Shown one piece after another: positions 29,665 through 41,921 of a stretch of 64,000 nt of DNA (position 1 is the stretch's first letter; each line of letters begins with the position of its first letter). The stretch covers positions 241,548 through 305,547 of the forward strand of contig JAEUJW010000090.1 in assembly GCA_016793465.1 (NCBI GenBank), given 5' to 3'. The notes under the pieces were generated by a model, which was not told the origin of the DNA, ran no database searches, and worked only from the letters and a program-made list of their open reading frames with translations. The position numbers were made by a program, and so were the translations under genes. The stretch comes from Myxococcales bacterium (GTDB taxonomy: Bacteria; Myxococcota; Polyangia; Nannocystales; Nannocystaceae).

Positions 29665-30089
29665 ACCAGTCGCACGGCCCGCGGCACGTGCTCGTCGCCG
29701 ACCCCGAGACCCGGGAGCGGGCTCGCGTGGTCGCCCTCGTGCACGCGCTCGCGCCGGAGCTCGGGCGCCTGCTCGTGCACACCGCCGCCGACGGTCACGC
29801 CGCGCTGTCGCTGATCGAGCAGCACCGCCCCGAGGTGGTGATCACCGAGGTCCTGCTCGACGGCATCAGCGGTCTCGCCCTGCTCCGCCGGGTGCGCCGG
29901 ACCCCGAGCCACGCGGTCCCGGCGTTCGTGTTCGTGACGACGATGGTCCGCGAGAGCGACCGCTACTGGGGCCTGCGCAACGGGGCTCACGGCTACGTGA
30001 TGAAGCCGTACGAGGACGAGCTGCTGCAGGCCAAGATCCGCGACATCCTCGGCGCGGAGAGCTCGCCCGAGCGCCTCGGCATGCTGTGA
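29661..30089 (+). CDS. Single-domain receiver protein with Glu at the phosphorylation site
   Basis: A 142-aa CheY-like receiver. The GTG start overlaps the TGA of the DUF4388 gene (GTGTGA). The first acidic position is in VLVADPE, the switch Thr in FVFVTT and the Lys in YVMKPYE. The strand normally ending in the phosphorylated Asp reads VVITEVLLDG, so Glu occupies that position. Glu can mimic a phosphorylated receiver, so this protein may be locked on and simply bind a partner, plausibly its DUF4388 neighbour. A one-residue misalignment to the later Asp in LLDG is the alternative reading. Confidence 0.82.
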   Translation: MNQSHGPRHVLVADPETRERARVVALVHALAPELGRLLVHTAADGHAALSLIEQHRPEVVITEVLLDGISGLALLRRVRRTPSHAVPAFVFVTTMVRESDRYWGLRNGAHGYVMKPYEDELLQAKIRDILGAESSPERLGML

Positions 30090-30128
30090 GCCCCCGCCCT
30101 GCTCGTTCATCCTCCGGTGAAAGCACGA

Positions 30129-30159
30129 ACGCCCGCGAACCGGCGCGGTTCACGGGCGT
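30129..30159. terminator. Hairpin between convergent genes
   Basis: Inverted repeat ACGCCCGCGAACC / GGTTCACGGGCGT with a 5-base loop and one mismatch, lying between the stops of the receiver gene and atpC. It could end transcripts from both sides. There is no U tract on either strand. Confidence 0.65.
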
Positions 30160-30189
30160 CCAGGGCGAGGGTAGCTCGCGCGTCGGCTC

Positions 30190-30606
30190 TCAGCTGGCGG
30201 TCCGGATCTGGGCCTCGAGCCAGCCTTGCTCGCTCACCAGCTTGCGGTGCTCGGCGGCGTCGATCGAGCCGAGCTGATGCGCGAGCTCGGCGTTGACGCG
30301 GGTCAGCGCCTGCTTGGCGGCGGCCACGTCGATCTCGTCCGGGGACAAGGCGCGCTCGACCAGCACGGCCACGCGCCCGTCCGCGCCGACCTCGAGGAAG
30401 CCTGCGCCGACGGCGATCCGCACCGACTCCTCGCCGTCGCGGAAGCGGACCACGCCGGGGACGATCGGCGTCACGAACGGCACGTGGTCGGGCAGCACCC
30501 CGAGCTCGCCCTCGAGGCCGGGGATCTCGACGCCGGTGACGTCGAGCCCGCGGCGCTTGGCGCCGAGCGGGGTGAGGATGTCGAGCTTCAGCGACGTGTG
30601 TGCCAT
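30190..30606 (-). CDS. atpC: F-type ATP synthase epsilon subunit
   Basis: A 138-aa central-stalk subunit that couples F1 rotation to the c ring and can inhibit ATP hydrolysis. The N-terminal beta-barrel shows LKLDILTPLG, GLEGELGVLPDHVPFVTPI and GFLEVG; the C-terminal helices (VDVAAAKQALTRVNAEL) are present. Last gene of the operon, 30 bases after atpD, with AGGAGGCACCCC before the ATG. Confidence 0.95.
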   Translation of the reverse strand: MAHTSLKLDILTPLGAKRRGLDVTGVEIPGLEGELGVLPDHVPFVTPIVPGVVRFRDGEESVRIAVGAGFLEVGADGRVAVLVERALSPDEIDVAAAKQALTRVNAELAHQLGSIDAAEHRKLVSEQGWLEAQIRTAS

Positions 30607-30636
30607 GGGGTGCCTCCTGTCGCGCGGGCGCGGGGA

Positions 30637-32274
<1,638 letters not shown>

Positions 32275-33210
32275 CTAGCCCTTGAGGGCCTCGGCGCCGC
32301 CGATGATCTCAAGGAGCTCCTTGGTGATCGCGGCCTGGCGCTCGCGGTTGTAGTGGAGGGTCAGCTCGCGAATGAGCGCGGAGGCGTTGTCGGTGGCGGA
32401 GTCCATCGCGGCGCGACGGGCGGCGATCTCACCGGCGATCGAGTTGATGAGCGCCTGCTGAATTTGGGCCTCGACCGCGATCGGCAGCAGGTGGCCGAGC
32501 AGGCTGGCGCTGTCGGGCTCGAACACAGGCGGGACCGGGGCGTTCTGCGAGCCGTCGGCCGCGGGCTCGGGGTTGACCATCGGCAGCAGCTGGACCGTGC
32601 GGACCTCCTGGGTCAGCACGCTCTTGAAGAAGTTGTACACGAGGTACACCGCGTCGACCTGCGGCAGCGCCGCGCCCTCGGCGGCGGCGATCGGGTTCTC
32701 CTCGCCGGGCGGAAGGAACATCGCCATCGCCTCAGCGGCGATGTCCTTGGCCCGCTGCACGAAGTTCCCCAGGGTCGGGGCCTCGTGGAAGCGATGGACC
32801 TGGGTCTTGCCGGCGCCGAGGAACGAGCGGCCCTTCTTGCCGACCGCCACGATCACGACCTCGCGGCCCTCGCCGCGCTCCTTGCGAAGGAAGTTGTTGG
32901 CCGCGCGGTTGGCGTTGGCGTTGAAGCCGCCCGCCAGGCCGCGGTCGGCGGTGATGAGCACCAGGCCGACGCGGCCGGTGCCGGTGCGCCGGGCGAGCAG
33001 CGGGTGCACGCCCTGATGATCGCCCTCGCCGATGCCGCTGACCAGGGCGCGCACGACCTCGGCCAAGCGCTCGCCGTACGGGCGGGCGGCCATCGCCGCC
33101 TGCTGGGCCTTGACCAGACGCGCCGCGGCGATCCGGCTCATCGCCGAGGTGATCTTGCGGGTGTTCTTGACCGTGGCGATGCGGCCGCGGATTTCCTTCA
33201 GGTTGGCCAT
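32275..33210 (-). CDS. atpG: F-type ATP synthase gamma subunit
   Basis: The 311-aa rotor shaft of F1. The N-terminal helix MANLKEIRGRIATVKNTRKI and the C-terminal helix (SALIRELTLHYNRERQAAITKELLEI) form the coiled coil, and ITADRGLAGGFNANANR is the family segment. An insertion around ENPIAAAEGAALPQ and a Pro-rich loop make it slightly longer than the E. coli protein. It begins 10 bases after atpA with AGACTACTC before the ATG. Confidence 0.96.
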   Translation of the reverse strand: MANLKEIRGRIATVKNTRKITSAMSRIAAARLVKAQQAAMAARPYGERLAEVVRALVSGIGEGDHQGVHPLLARRTGTGRVGLVLITADRGLAGGFNANANRAANNFLRKERGEGREVVIVAVGKKGRSFLGAGKTQVHRFHEAPTLGNFVQRAKDIAAEAMAMFLPPGEENPIAAAEGAALPQVDAVYLVYNFFKSVLTQEVRTVQLLPMVNPEPAADGSQNAPVPPVFEPDSASLLGHLLPIAVEAQIQQALINSIAGEIAARRAAMDSATDNASALIRELTLHYNRERQAAITKELLEIIGGAEALKG

Positions 33211-33220
33211 GAGTAGTCTT

Positions 33221-34762
<1,542 letters not shown>

Positions 34763-34795
34763 GGGTGCCTCTTCACTGCGGCCGTGCGGCCAAAA

Positions 34796-35344
34796 CTAGG
34801 CCCGGAGGGCCGTGCGCATGCGCTCGAGCTGCGTCTTCACGCTGCCGTCGAATTTGTAAGTGCCGAGCTGGGTGACCACGCCGCCGATCAGCGACGGGTC
34901 GACCTTGGTCTCGACGAGGATGGTCTTGCCGGTCGATCGCTCGAGCGCGGCCTTCAGTTTGGCGACCGCGTCGGGCAACAGCGGCTTGGCCGAGGTGATC
35001 GTCGCCTTCATGCGGCCGGCGAGGGCGTCGGCCATCTCGTTGTAGGCCTCGGCGATCCGCGGGGCCGCGCCGATGCGACCGCGGTCGAATACCAGCGTCA
35101 GGAAGCGCGTGACCGTGGCGTCGAGGCTCATACGGCCGAGCACGCCGGTCAGCACGGCGCGCCGCTCCGCCTGCTTGTGCACCGCGAAGTCGAGGACGGA
35201 CAGGAGATCGGTGCCCTCGGCCCTGGCCGTGGCTGTGCGCACGAACGCGGCGAGGTCGCGGCCGAAGATCTCGCGCTGCATCGGCGTTTCGGCGAGCTGC
35301 AGGAGCGCGCGGGCGTAGCGGCGGGCGAGCGTGGCGGGGATCAT
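34796..35344 (-). CDS. atpH: F-type ATP synthase delta subunit
   Basis: The 182-aa peripheral-stalk subunit that clamps F1 to the b subunits. ATLARRYARALLQLAE is the typical start and the C-terminal segment VDPSLIGGVVTQLGTYKFDGSVKTQL is diagnostic. The ribosome binding site AAGGACG lies before the ATG. The leader carries a 17-base direct duplication shared with the end of atpF. Confidence 0.95.
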   Translation of the reverse strand: MIPATLARRYARALLQLAETPMQREIFGRDLAAFVRTATARAEGTDLLSVLDFAVHKQAERRAVLTGVLGRMSLDATVTRFLTLVFDRGRIGAAPRIAEAYNEMADALAGRMKATITSAKPLLPDAVAKLKAALERSTGKTILVETKVDPSLIGGVVTQLGTYKFDGSVKTQLERMRTALRA

Positions 35345-35363
35345 GGCGTCCTTGAGATCGGCG

Positions 35364-35399
35364 GTGACGGGTCTGCGGGTTCGTGACGGGTCTGCGGGT
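35364..35399. repeat. Two-copy 17-base direct repeat at the atpF/atpH junction
   Basis: GTGACGGGTCTGCGGGT occurs at 35364-35380 and again at 35383-35399, separated by TC. The second copy reaches the atpF stop codon. It looks like a small tandem duplication that lengthened the atpH leader without changing either protein. Confidence 0.85.
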
Positions 35400-36115
35400 C
35401 AGCGGGCGGTCGGCCGCGAGGCCAGGTCGACGGCGAAGTCGTCGACCATGCGGCTGTGATCGCTGTCGGTCAGGCGGCTCTGCAGGATCTCGGTGGCCCG
35501 GGCGATCGCGCGGTCGACGACCTCGTTCTCGAGCTCGGCCTTGCGGGTGTCGACCTCGCGCTGGGCCGCGGCGAGGGCTCCGGCCTTGAAGCGCTCGACC
35601 TCGGTCTCGGCCTCGCTCTGCAGGCGCTGGCGATCAGCGGCGGCGGCCTGGCGGGCCTCGTCGAGGATCTGCTGGGAGTCGGCCTCGATGCGGGCGACGC
35701 GCTGCTTGTAGTCGGCGATCACCGTCTGGGCCTCGCGCAGGGCCGCTGCGGCCTCGTCGACCTGGCGCTTGATCTCGTCGTGGCGGGTCGTGTTGTCCTG
35801 GATGAGCTTGCGCAGGATCAGGCGGTGGATCAAAAACGCCAGGACGACGAAGTTGATCACGAGGTACGCGAGGCCGATGCGCGGGTCCTCGGCGCTCGGC
35901 CAGTTGAACAGCGTGATGCCGTCGTGGTGGTGGGCCGCGGCGGGCGCGTGAGCCCCGGCGGCGGCGCCGTGGGCCGCCTCGCCGTGGCCCGCGGCCGGGC
36001 TGGCGAACGCGCTGCCGGTGGCGAGTGCGACCCAGGCCGCGGTCAACGCAGTGATTGCTCGACCAGGCAGGTTCGGCGCGGTGAGGAACGAACGGGGCAT
36101 GGAATTGGAGGTCAT
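35399..36115 (-). CDS. atpF: F-type ATP synthase b subunit with signal-like N-terminus
   Basis: A 238-aa peripheral-stalk subunit. The N-terminal 40 residues resemble a signal peptide (AITALTAAWVALATGSAFAS), followed by an Ala/His-rich stretch with HHH. The b-type membrane helix is GLAYLVINFVVLAFLIHRLI, and a long charged coiled coil runs to the end. Its ATG overlaps the TGA of the b' gene (ATGA), and GGGAGGA lies upstream. If the signal is cleaved the N-terminus would face the periplasm, as in some deltaproteobacterial b subunits. Confidence 0.92.
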   Translation of the reverse strand: MTSNSMPRSFLTAPNLPGRAITALTAAWVALATGSAFASPAAGHGEAAHGAAAGAHAPAAAHHHDGITLFNWPSAEDPRIGLAYLVINFVVLAFLIHRLILRKLIQDNTTRHDEIKRQVDEAAAALREAQTVIADYKQRVARIEADSQQILDEARQAAAADRQRLQSEAETEVERFKAGALAAAQREVDTRKAELENEVVDRAIARATEILQSRLTDSDHSRMVDDFAVDLASRPTAR

Positions 36116-36576
36116 GGCGTCCTCCCGAGGATCTTGGCGGCGATGTCGTCGGCGAGCTCGTCGACGCGGGCGGACAGGGTCGCCCGGGCGGCCTCGGCCT
36201 GGCCGGCCAGGCGATCGCGCAGGGCCTGCAGATCGGTGTTGGCGGCGGCGCGGCTGTCGGCGAGGCGACGGGCGCGCTCGGCCTCGGAGGCCTTGACCGC
36301 CTCCGAGCGGATCGCCGCGGCCCGGCCGCGGACATCGGCGATGCGCCCCTCGTACTCGGCGCCGATGCGCTCGGCCTCGGTGCGGAGCTCGCCGGCGGCC
36401 TGCTGGGTGCCGGTGATGGCGCCTTCGCGGCGCTCGCGGGCGGCGAGCCACGGACGGAACAGCAGCGGATGGAGGATCGCCATCAGCAGCAGGAAGATGC
36501 CGGCCTGGATGAAGATCGTTCCATCGATGTCGACGACCGGAGCCGAAGAGGCGAGGATGAAGGCGGGAGTCGGCAT
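36112..36576 (-). CDS. atpF': F-type ATP synthase b' subunit
   Basis: A 154-aa second b-type subunit. A short N-terminus, one membrane helix (GTIFIQAGIFLLLMAILHPLLF) and a coiled coil rich in Ala/Arg/Glu are present. The DGTIFIQAGIFLLL segment followed by HPLLFRP is typical of b' in bacteria that use a b/b' heterodimer. It is the first gene of the operon, with no clear Shine-Dalgarno sequence. The a and c subunit genes, which should be co-expressed, are not in the window. Confidence 0.92.
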   Translation of the reverse strand: MPTPAFILASSAPVVDIDGTIFIQAGIFLLLMAILHPLLFRPWLAARERREGAITGTQQAAGELRTEAERIGAEYEGRIADVRGRAAAIRSEAVKASEAERARRLADSRAAANTDLQALRDRLAGQAEAARATLSARVDELADDIAAKILGRTP

Positions 36577-36878
36577 GGGGCGGGACCGCGAGGCGGCGAG
36601 CCTCTACCACGCAGCATAGGGGTCGTCAACGGCCCGGGCTCGGGCCTGCGACAACTTGGAAGGCTCTCCGGTCGCACCCCTGCGGGCCGTTCTCCGCTCG
36701 CCGAACGCTGCGTTCTCGGACCGGCGCAGCGTCGGCGCAGTCGGACCCGACCAGCCTTCGCAAAGAGACATGGGTCACCCGCCCCTCCCCCGCCATGGCC
36801 GTGACCGACCCCAACCCCGGCGCCAAACGGACGAAATTGCATAGCATCGCGGGCGGGACTGGCTTACCCTGCTGATCT
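36577..36878. other. Divergent intergenic region between the ATP synthase operon and the FHA gene
   Basis: About 300 bases. The left end holds the ATP synthase promoter candidate and the right end holds TACCCT eight bases before the FHA gene start. The centre (36650-36830) has no coding signature and no convincing RNA gene. Confidence 0.5.
36601..36629 (-). promoter_or_regulatory. Candidate promoter of the ATP synthase operon
   Basis: On the minus strand, TTGACG (36629-36624) is followed after exactly 17 bases by TAGAGG (36606-36601), 24 bases before the b' start codon. The -35 is nearly perfect but the -10 is weak. TATGCT inside the spacer is an alternative -10. Confidence 0.5.
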
Positions 36879-37916
36879 GTGAGTGGCAAAAGGCCCGACC
36901 CGTTCGACCGTCCAGCCAACGCGCTGGCCCAAGACGACGAGGAGAGCGACCGAGACTTCGACCCCGACCTCCGGGGTGAGACCCGCCCGCTCGACCTCAT
37001 CGACTGCTTCGGGCGAGCCAAGGCGGTCCTCGGCGCGCTGGTCGGCAACATGGCCCCGGGCGACTCGCTGGTCGTGGTGACCAACGAGCTCGGCTTCCCG
37101 GTGGCGCAGCGCCCGATCCGCCGCCCCGACAACCTGCCGCACGCGCTGGTGTTCGGGCGCCACAACCGCTGCTCGCTGGCCATCCCCCACGACACCCGCG
37201 TGAGCCTGCGCCACATCCTGCTGACGGCCTGGCCGGGCCAGGGCCAGCTGCGCCTCCGCGGCTACGACCTCGGCGGCCGCGCCGGCATCGTGCTCGCCGA
37301 CGGCAAGCGCGTGCCGGGCTTCTCGGCGCTCGGCCACGTGGCCCTCTCGTTCGGCCACACCGGCCTGTTCGTGCTGCCCGGCGGCCCTCCAGGCCTCTCG
37401 TTGCTCGAGGGCACCACAGATCAGGCGTTCCAGCGGCTCACCGGGATCGATCGCCACGGCGGCGGGATCCGCCTGGCGATCTCGGCGATGGCCGAGCCCA
37501 GCGTGGCCCAGCTCGGCGGCTACCGTCCGATCGACGTCGACGCGAGGCCGCAGCCCCGCGGCGTGCTGCGCCTGCGCTCGCTGAAGGCCGCGAAGTCGCA
37601 GCGCGGCGGCGAGTCGACCCGCGAGCTCGACGTCGACAGCGAGCAGCTGCAGCGCGGCCTGCTCATCGGCCGTTACAGCGACCGCTGTTCGCTGGCCGGC
37701 TCGGGCCGCAACCTCTCGCGGGTCCACGCGCTCGTCACCGAGGAGGGCCCGAACTCGCTGCTGGTCTACGACCTCGCCAGCACCAACGGCGTGCGTCCGG
37801 GCCACGAGACCGAGGGCCCGAGCCACGCGGTCGTGCGCCTGCGACACAACGAGCCGGTGATGCTCGGCCACTTCGAGCTGAGCTGGACCCCGGCCGAACG
37901 CATCCGCGTGCACTGA
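36879..37916 (+). CDS. Protein with two FHA-like domains
   Basis: A 345-aa protein probably reading phosphothreonine marks left by Ser/Thr kinases such as those in this window. A first FHA-like core is LVFGRHNRCSLAIPHDTRVSLRH (about 85-110). A second, more typical one is LLIGRYSDRC...RNLSRVHALV...LLVYDLASTNGV (about 260-310) and keeps the Arg, Ser-Arg-x-His and Asn-Gly positions. The N-terminus is acidic (DDEESDRDFDPDL). The GTG start is 8 bases after TACCCT and no ribosome binding site is seen. No effector domain is attached. Confidence 0.85.
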   Translation: MSGKRPDPFDRPANALAQDDEESDRDFDPDLRGETRPLDLIDCFGRAKAVLGALVGNMAPGDSLVVVTNELGFPVAQRPIRRPDNLPHALVFGRHNRCSLAIPHDTRVSLRHILLTAWPGQGQLRLRGYDLGGRAGIVLADGKRVPGFSALGHVALSFGHTGLFVLPGGPPGLSLLEGTTDQAFQRLTGIDRHGGGIRLAISAMAEPSVAQLGGYRPIDVDARPQPRGVLRLRSLKAAKSQRGGESTRELDVDSEQLQRGLLIGRYSDRCSLAGSGRNLSRVHALVTEEGPNSLLVYDLASTNGVRPGHETEGPSHAVVRLRHNEPVMLGHFELSWTPAERIRVH

Positions 37917-38112
37917 AGGCTGGCTTCACGGCCTGGGTCGGCCTGCGGCCGAGCGGCCCTGCGGGCCATCTTCGCGTCGGGGTGGAGACTTCGACCTTCG
38001 TCGCGGACGCGGACGCGTGCTCCGCTTACAGTCTGGCGCGAGCATCCATCATCAACGCCGCAGCTCCGACCTGCAGGCAGAGGCTCGTTGGAAAACGATT
38101 AATTAAATCTGC

Positions 38113-41100
38113 TCATTTGGCGCGGATGATCTGATCCTCCGCGGCCTTGACCTGGCGCGTGAGGCCGGCGAGGCCCGGGTACTTCTCGGGGCCGTACACG
38201 CCGGTCTGCAGGGTGGCGGTGGTGTGCACGGTGATCTGCTCGGCGCCGGCGGTCGACTCGACGCTGCGGGTGTACGTGCCGTGCGGGGTCGTGATCTTCT
38301 CCGCGCTCGGCAGCCCGGTGAAGCGACCGCCGGCCAGCTTGATCGTCACGTGGGCGTCGAGCAGTGGGGCGTAGGGGATCACGTAGCCGGTCTTGCGCTG
38401 CGGCAGCGAGGTGTAACCGAGGCCGACGTTGAGCGGCACCACCGACGCGCGCATGAGCAGCTCGCCGCCCTGGTTGACGATCATGCCGCGGATCGTGCCG
38501 CTGAACTCGAGCTGCAGCGGCACGCCGAGGTCCTTCTCGTTGTGGATCTCGAGCTCCTCGAGGTCGACGGTCGCGCCGGGGAACAGCACCGCCAGCTCGG
38601 CGCGTTCGAAGCCCTCGTTGACGCGGTCGCGGTCGACGTTGCGCAGGGCGTCGCGCCAGGCGGCGGCCTCCATGCCCTGGAGGTCGATCGTGCCCTTCAC
38701 GCTGCCGGTGCCGTCGCGCTTCAGGTCGACGTTGAACTTGTAGCTGCGCCGCGAGGCCAGGGCGGCCGGGGCCTCGGGGAACTCGACCTCACCGCCCGGC
38801 GGATCGCCCTCCCCCACCGGCACGCGCATGGCGCGGGCGCGCGAGAGCCCGGGGAGCAGGAAGCCGATCGGCACGACCTTCGAGCCGGTCACCACCATCA
38901 CCGGGTCCGCGCCCTCGCCGGTCCACACCGCGAGGTACGGCGAGTCGAAGCTCTCGTACAGCGGGTTGCCGCCGGGCTTGATGTCGAGGCCGTAGCTGTC
39001 GCGCGCGACCCACAGCTCGGCGCGCACGCCGGCCTCGCGCAGCATCGCCTTCAGCAGCATCATGCCGCCGCCCTTGCGGGCCGACAGCGTCAGCGTCGCG
39101 GGGATCTGCATCTCGCCGACCTCCTCGACGTTCTCGACGACCCAGCGGTGCAGCTTCTCGAGCTTGCCGCGCGCCGTCTTCTCGCCGGCGATCAGGCGGC
39201 GCGTCAGCTGGCGCAGCTCGAGGTTGCTGCGCGGCGTGGTGTAGAGGCGCAGCCCGAGCGCGGCCAGCCACGCGTCGACCGAGACGTCGGTGTACACGCG
39301 CACGCTCGGGACCTCGTACAGCGAGTTGCGCATCTGCGGCTCGACGCCGAGGCGAGGCGAGCGCTCCACTCTCCAGTGCGAGATCACCAGGCCGTCCTTT
39401 TTGGTCACGACCGCCGCCGGGGCCCCGCCGCGCAGCTCGGCCTTCAGCGGCAGCTCCGGCGGCGCCGCGACGATCATCTCCGACACGTGGAACGGGGTCT
39501 CCTGCGACTGGAAGCGGAACGTCGACAGGTCGACGTAGCCCGGCAGGAGGCCCATGGCCGGGCGCTCGAGCATGTACTCGTACTCGACGAAGTCGCCGAT
39601 CTGCAGGCCGCGCAGGCTGAGGCCGTCCTTCTCGGGGATCGACTCGGGCTCGAACACGCGGCCGTCGGGCTTGATGGTGTGCAGCGTCAGCACCTGCGAG
39701 CCCTCGGCCGGCTCGATCTCGCCGTAGCGGTCGATCGCCTCCTTCGAGCGCAGCTCGGCGATGGTGTGCACGATGTGGCGCTGGCTGCCGTCGGGGTACA
39801 CGCGCGTGGCGCTGCGGTCGAGCACGAGGACCTCGGCCACGCCCTCATACTCGGTGTTCTGCTTGCGGTAGGCCTCGATCAGCGGCATGCCGGCCACGCG
39901 CAGCGGGGCCATGTCGTCGGGCACGCCGACGGCCCTGGCGATCTGGGCCAGCTCGAGGCTGTGCGGGACCCTGGTCAGCGCGACCTCGACGCTGGCGCGC
40001 GCCGCCTCGACGTCGCCCTTGCGGGCCTGGAGGTCGGCGATGCCGAGCAGCATGCGCGCGTTGTAGGGGTTCAGGGCCAGGATCTTGCGGCGCAGCGCGA
40101 GGGCCTCGTCGAGCTTGCCCTCGGCGATGGCGATGTCGGCGAGCTCGGCCATCACCTCGACGTCGTCGGGCGTGCGCTCGATCAGCTTCTGGAACAGCGC
40201 GCGCGCCTCGTCGAACTTGCCGCGGCGCGCGGCCAGGCGGGCGCGCGTGCCGGTGGTGCCCGGGCAGCGCTCGACCTTGGCGGTCAGGGCGTCCTCGCGG
40301 GCCACGTCGCCGCGGCGCTGGGCCACCCCGCGCTGGGCCTTCAGCACGGCGCAGTGGTCGGGGTGGATGGCCGCGGCCCGGGTCAGGGCCGCGTCGGCCA
40401 GCTGCTCGTTGCCGCGGGCGGTGTAGGCCGCGTAGCGCAGCAGCTCGCCCGAGACGTCGCGCAGGGCCTCGTCGCCGAGCTCCTCGATGGCGTCGAGGAC
40501 CTCGGCCGACTCGCCGCGCTCGAGGCCCAGCTCGAGCAGCCTCACGCGCGCGCGCGTGAGGCCGGGGTCGAGGCTGAGGCCGGTCTCGATGGCCGAGCGC
40601 TGGCGCGTCGTCGAGGCCGCGCGCTCGCGCGTCGGGTCGCCGATCTCGAACGCCGCGACCACCAGGTAGCCCTCGGCGAACGCCGGCCCGGCGTGGACCA
40701 GCGCGCGCGTGAAGCCCTCGGCGTTGTCGGTGTCGCCGTCGGCCATGGCGTCGGTCGCGGCCAGCAGCATGCGCAGCGGCTTGTACGCCGGCCCGGCCAG
40801 CGGGCCCCGGTCGTAGGGGAAGAACGGGCTGGCCGGCTGCCGCGGCTTGTCGGTGTAGGCCGCGGCCAGCGGCTTCTCGGCGGCGCCGGCGGTCAGCGGC
40901 TTGCCCGCGAGGTCGGTCGCGCGGAGCATCACCCACACCTTGTCGCGCGGGACCGCCGCGTGGACGTCGACGCGGTGGGTGCCGGGCGCGACCTTCAGCT
41001 CGAGCGTGGTCTCGCCGCTCGGCCAGCGCTCGCTGAGGTCGTTGCGGTACACCGGCGCGCCGTCGACGTACACGCGGATCGGCTCCTGGCTGCCTATCTG

Positions 41101-41913
41101 CAGGCGCAGCGCGCCCCCCGGCACGTCGACGAACGTCCGCATGCGCCGCATGCCGGCCCGCGGCAGCGGGTTCCACACGCGTACCACGCACGACAGCGGG
41201 GTCAGCAGCGCCTCGGGGTCCGCGGTGAACGCGTTCGGATCGGCGGCCGCGCGCCGCAGCTCGAACGCCGCCAGCGTGCCCTCGAGCTGGCCCACCGACC
41301 ACGCGCGCACGCAGCCCTGGCGGTCGTAGTAGCCGAGGTACGGCTGGTCGTAGCGGCGGGCGATGCTCGCGCGCAGGCTGAGCAGCGTGTGTCCGACCTG
41401 GGCCGGCAAGGCGTCGAGGTCGAGCGTCTCGAAGAACTTGGGGAAGTTGCTGTCGTCGTCGGGCAGCTCGCCGTGGTTCTCGGCGATGTAGCGGGCCGCG
41501 AGCTCGGCCAGGCCGTCGATCGTCGGGCGGTCGACCGCCGCGACGTCCTTACGCGCGGCCCCGCGGACCAGCGCCTGCGCCATGGTCCGCACGGTCGCCA
41601 GCTCGAGGCGGGCGTCGGCCATCAGCATGCGCGACACCTGGGCCACCGGGTCGTCCTCGGCGGCCAGGCGGTCGAGCAGCGGCGCGGCCTTGTGCGGCGA
41701 GCGCAGGTGCAGCCAGAAGAGGTGCGCGAGCTCGCGGGTCGCCGCGGCGTCGCCCGGGCTCTGCTTCAGGTGGCGCTCGAGCGCGGCGGCGCGGGCCTTG
41801 GCCGCGTCGGCGTCGAACGGCGCCTCGGTCGTGCGGGCCGGCGGCTTGCACGCGCCGGTGAGCGCCAGGAGGGCCGCCAGGGCGGCCGCGGTGCTTGCTG
41901 TACGAAAGGACAT
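38113..41913 (-). CDS. Large DUF3857 lipoprotein with TPR repeats and a non-catalytic transglutaminase fold
   Basis: A 1266-aa lipoprotein (lipobox LTGAC, Cys22, Lys at +2). The N-terminal third is helical; TPR-like repeats occupy the middle (KFDEARALFQKLIERTPDDVEVM, KLDEALALRRKILALNPYNARML). The C-terminal half holds DUF3857 (HTIAELRSKEAIDRYGEIE) and the transglutaminase-like part. At the catalytic Cys position, where its neighbour has GDCKDKA, this protein has KGGGMMLLKAMLREAG, so the nucleophile is missing and it should be inactive. It begins 8 bases after its paralogue's stop, so the two are one transcription unit. It might be a scaffold for the active partner. Confidence 0.85.
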   Translation of the reverse strand: MSFRTASTAAALAALLALTGACKPPARTTEAPFDADAAKARAAALERHLKQSPGDAAATRELAHLFWLHLRSPHKAAPLLDRLAAEDDPVAQVSRMLMADARLELATVRTMAQALVRGAARKDVAAVDRPTIDGLAELAARYIAENHGELPDDDSNFPKFFETLDLDALPAQVGHTLLSLRASIARRYDQPYLGYYDRQGCVRAWSVGQLEGTLAAFELRRAAADPNAFTADPEALLTPLSCVVRVWNPLPRAGMRRMRTFVDVPGGALRLQIGSQEPIRVYVDGAPVYRNDLSERWPSGETTLELKVAPGTHRVDVHAAVPRDKVWVMLRATDLAGKPLTAGAAEKPLAAAYTDKPRQPASPFFPYDRGPLAGPAYKPLRMLLAATDAMADGDTDNAEGFTRALVHAGPAFAEGYLVVAAFEIGDPTRERAASTTRQRSAIETGLSLDPGLTRARVRLLELGLERGESAEVLDAIEELGDEALRDVSGELLRYAAYTARGNEQLADAALTRAAAIHPDHCAVLKAQRGVAQRRGDVAREDALTAKVERCPGTTGTRARLAARRGKFDEARALFQKLIERTPDDVEVMAELADIAIAEGKLDEALALRRKILALNPYNARMLLGIADLQARKGDVEAARASVEVALTRVPHSLELAQIARAVGVPDDMAPLRVAGMPLIEAYRKQNTEYEGVAEVLVLDRSATRVYPDGSQRHIVHTIAELRSKEAIDRYGEIEPAEGSQVLTLHTIKPDGRVFEPESIPEKDGLSLRGLQIGDFVEYEYMLERPAMGLLPGYVDLSTFRFQSQETPFHVSEMIVAAPPELPLKAELRGGAPAAVVTKKDGLVISHWRVERSPRLGVEPQMRNSLYEVPSVRVYTDVSVDAWLAALGLRLYTTPRSNLELRQLTRRLIAGEKTARGKLEKLHRWVVENVEEVGEMQIPATLTLSARKGGGMMLLKAMLREAGVRAELWVARDSYGLDIKPGGNPLYESFDSPYLAVWTGEGADPVMVVTGSKVVPIGFLLPGLSRARAMRVPVGEGDPPGGEVEFPEAPAALASRRSYKFNVDLKRDGTGSVKGTIDLQGMEAAAWRDALRNVDRDRVNEGFERAELAVLFPGATVDLEELEIHNEKDLGVPLQLEFSGTIRGMIVNQGGELLMRASVVPLNVGLGYTSLPQRKTGYVIPYAPLLDAHVTIKLAGGRFTGLPSAEKITTPHGTYTRSVESTAGAEQITVHTTATLQTGVYGPEKYPGLAGLTRQVKAAEDQIIRAK

Positions 41914-41921
41914 GTTCGGGC

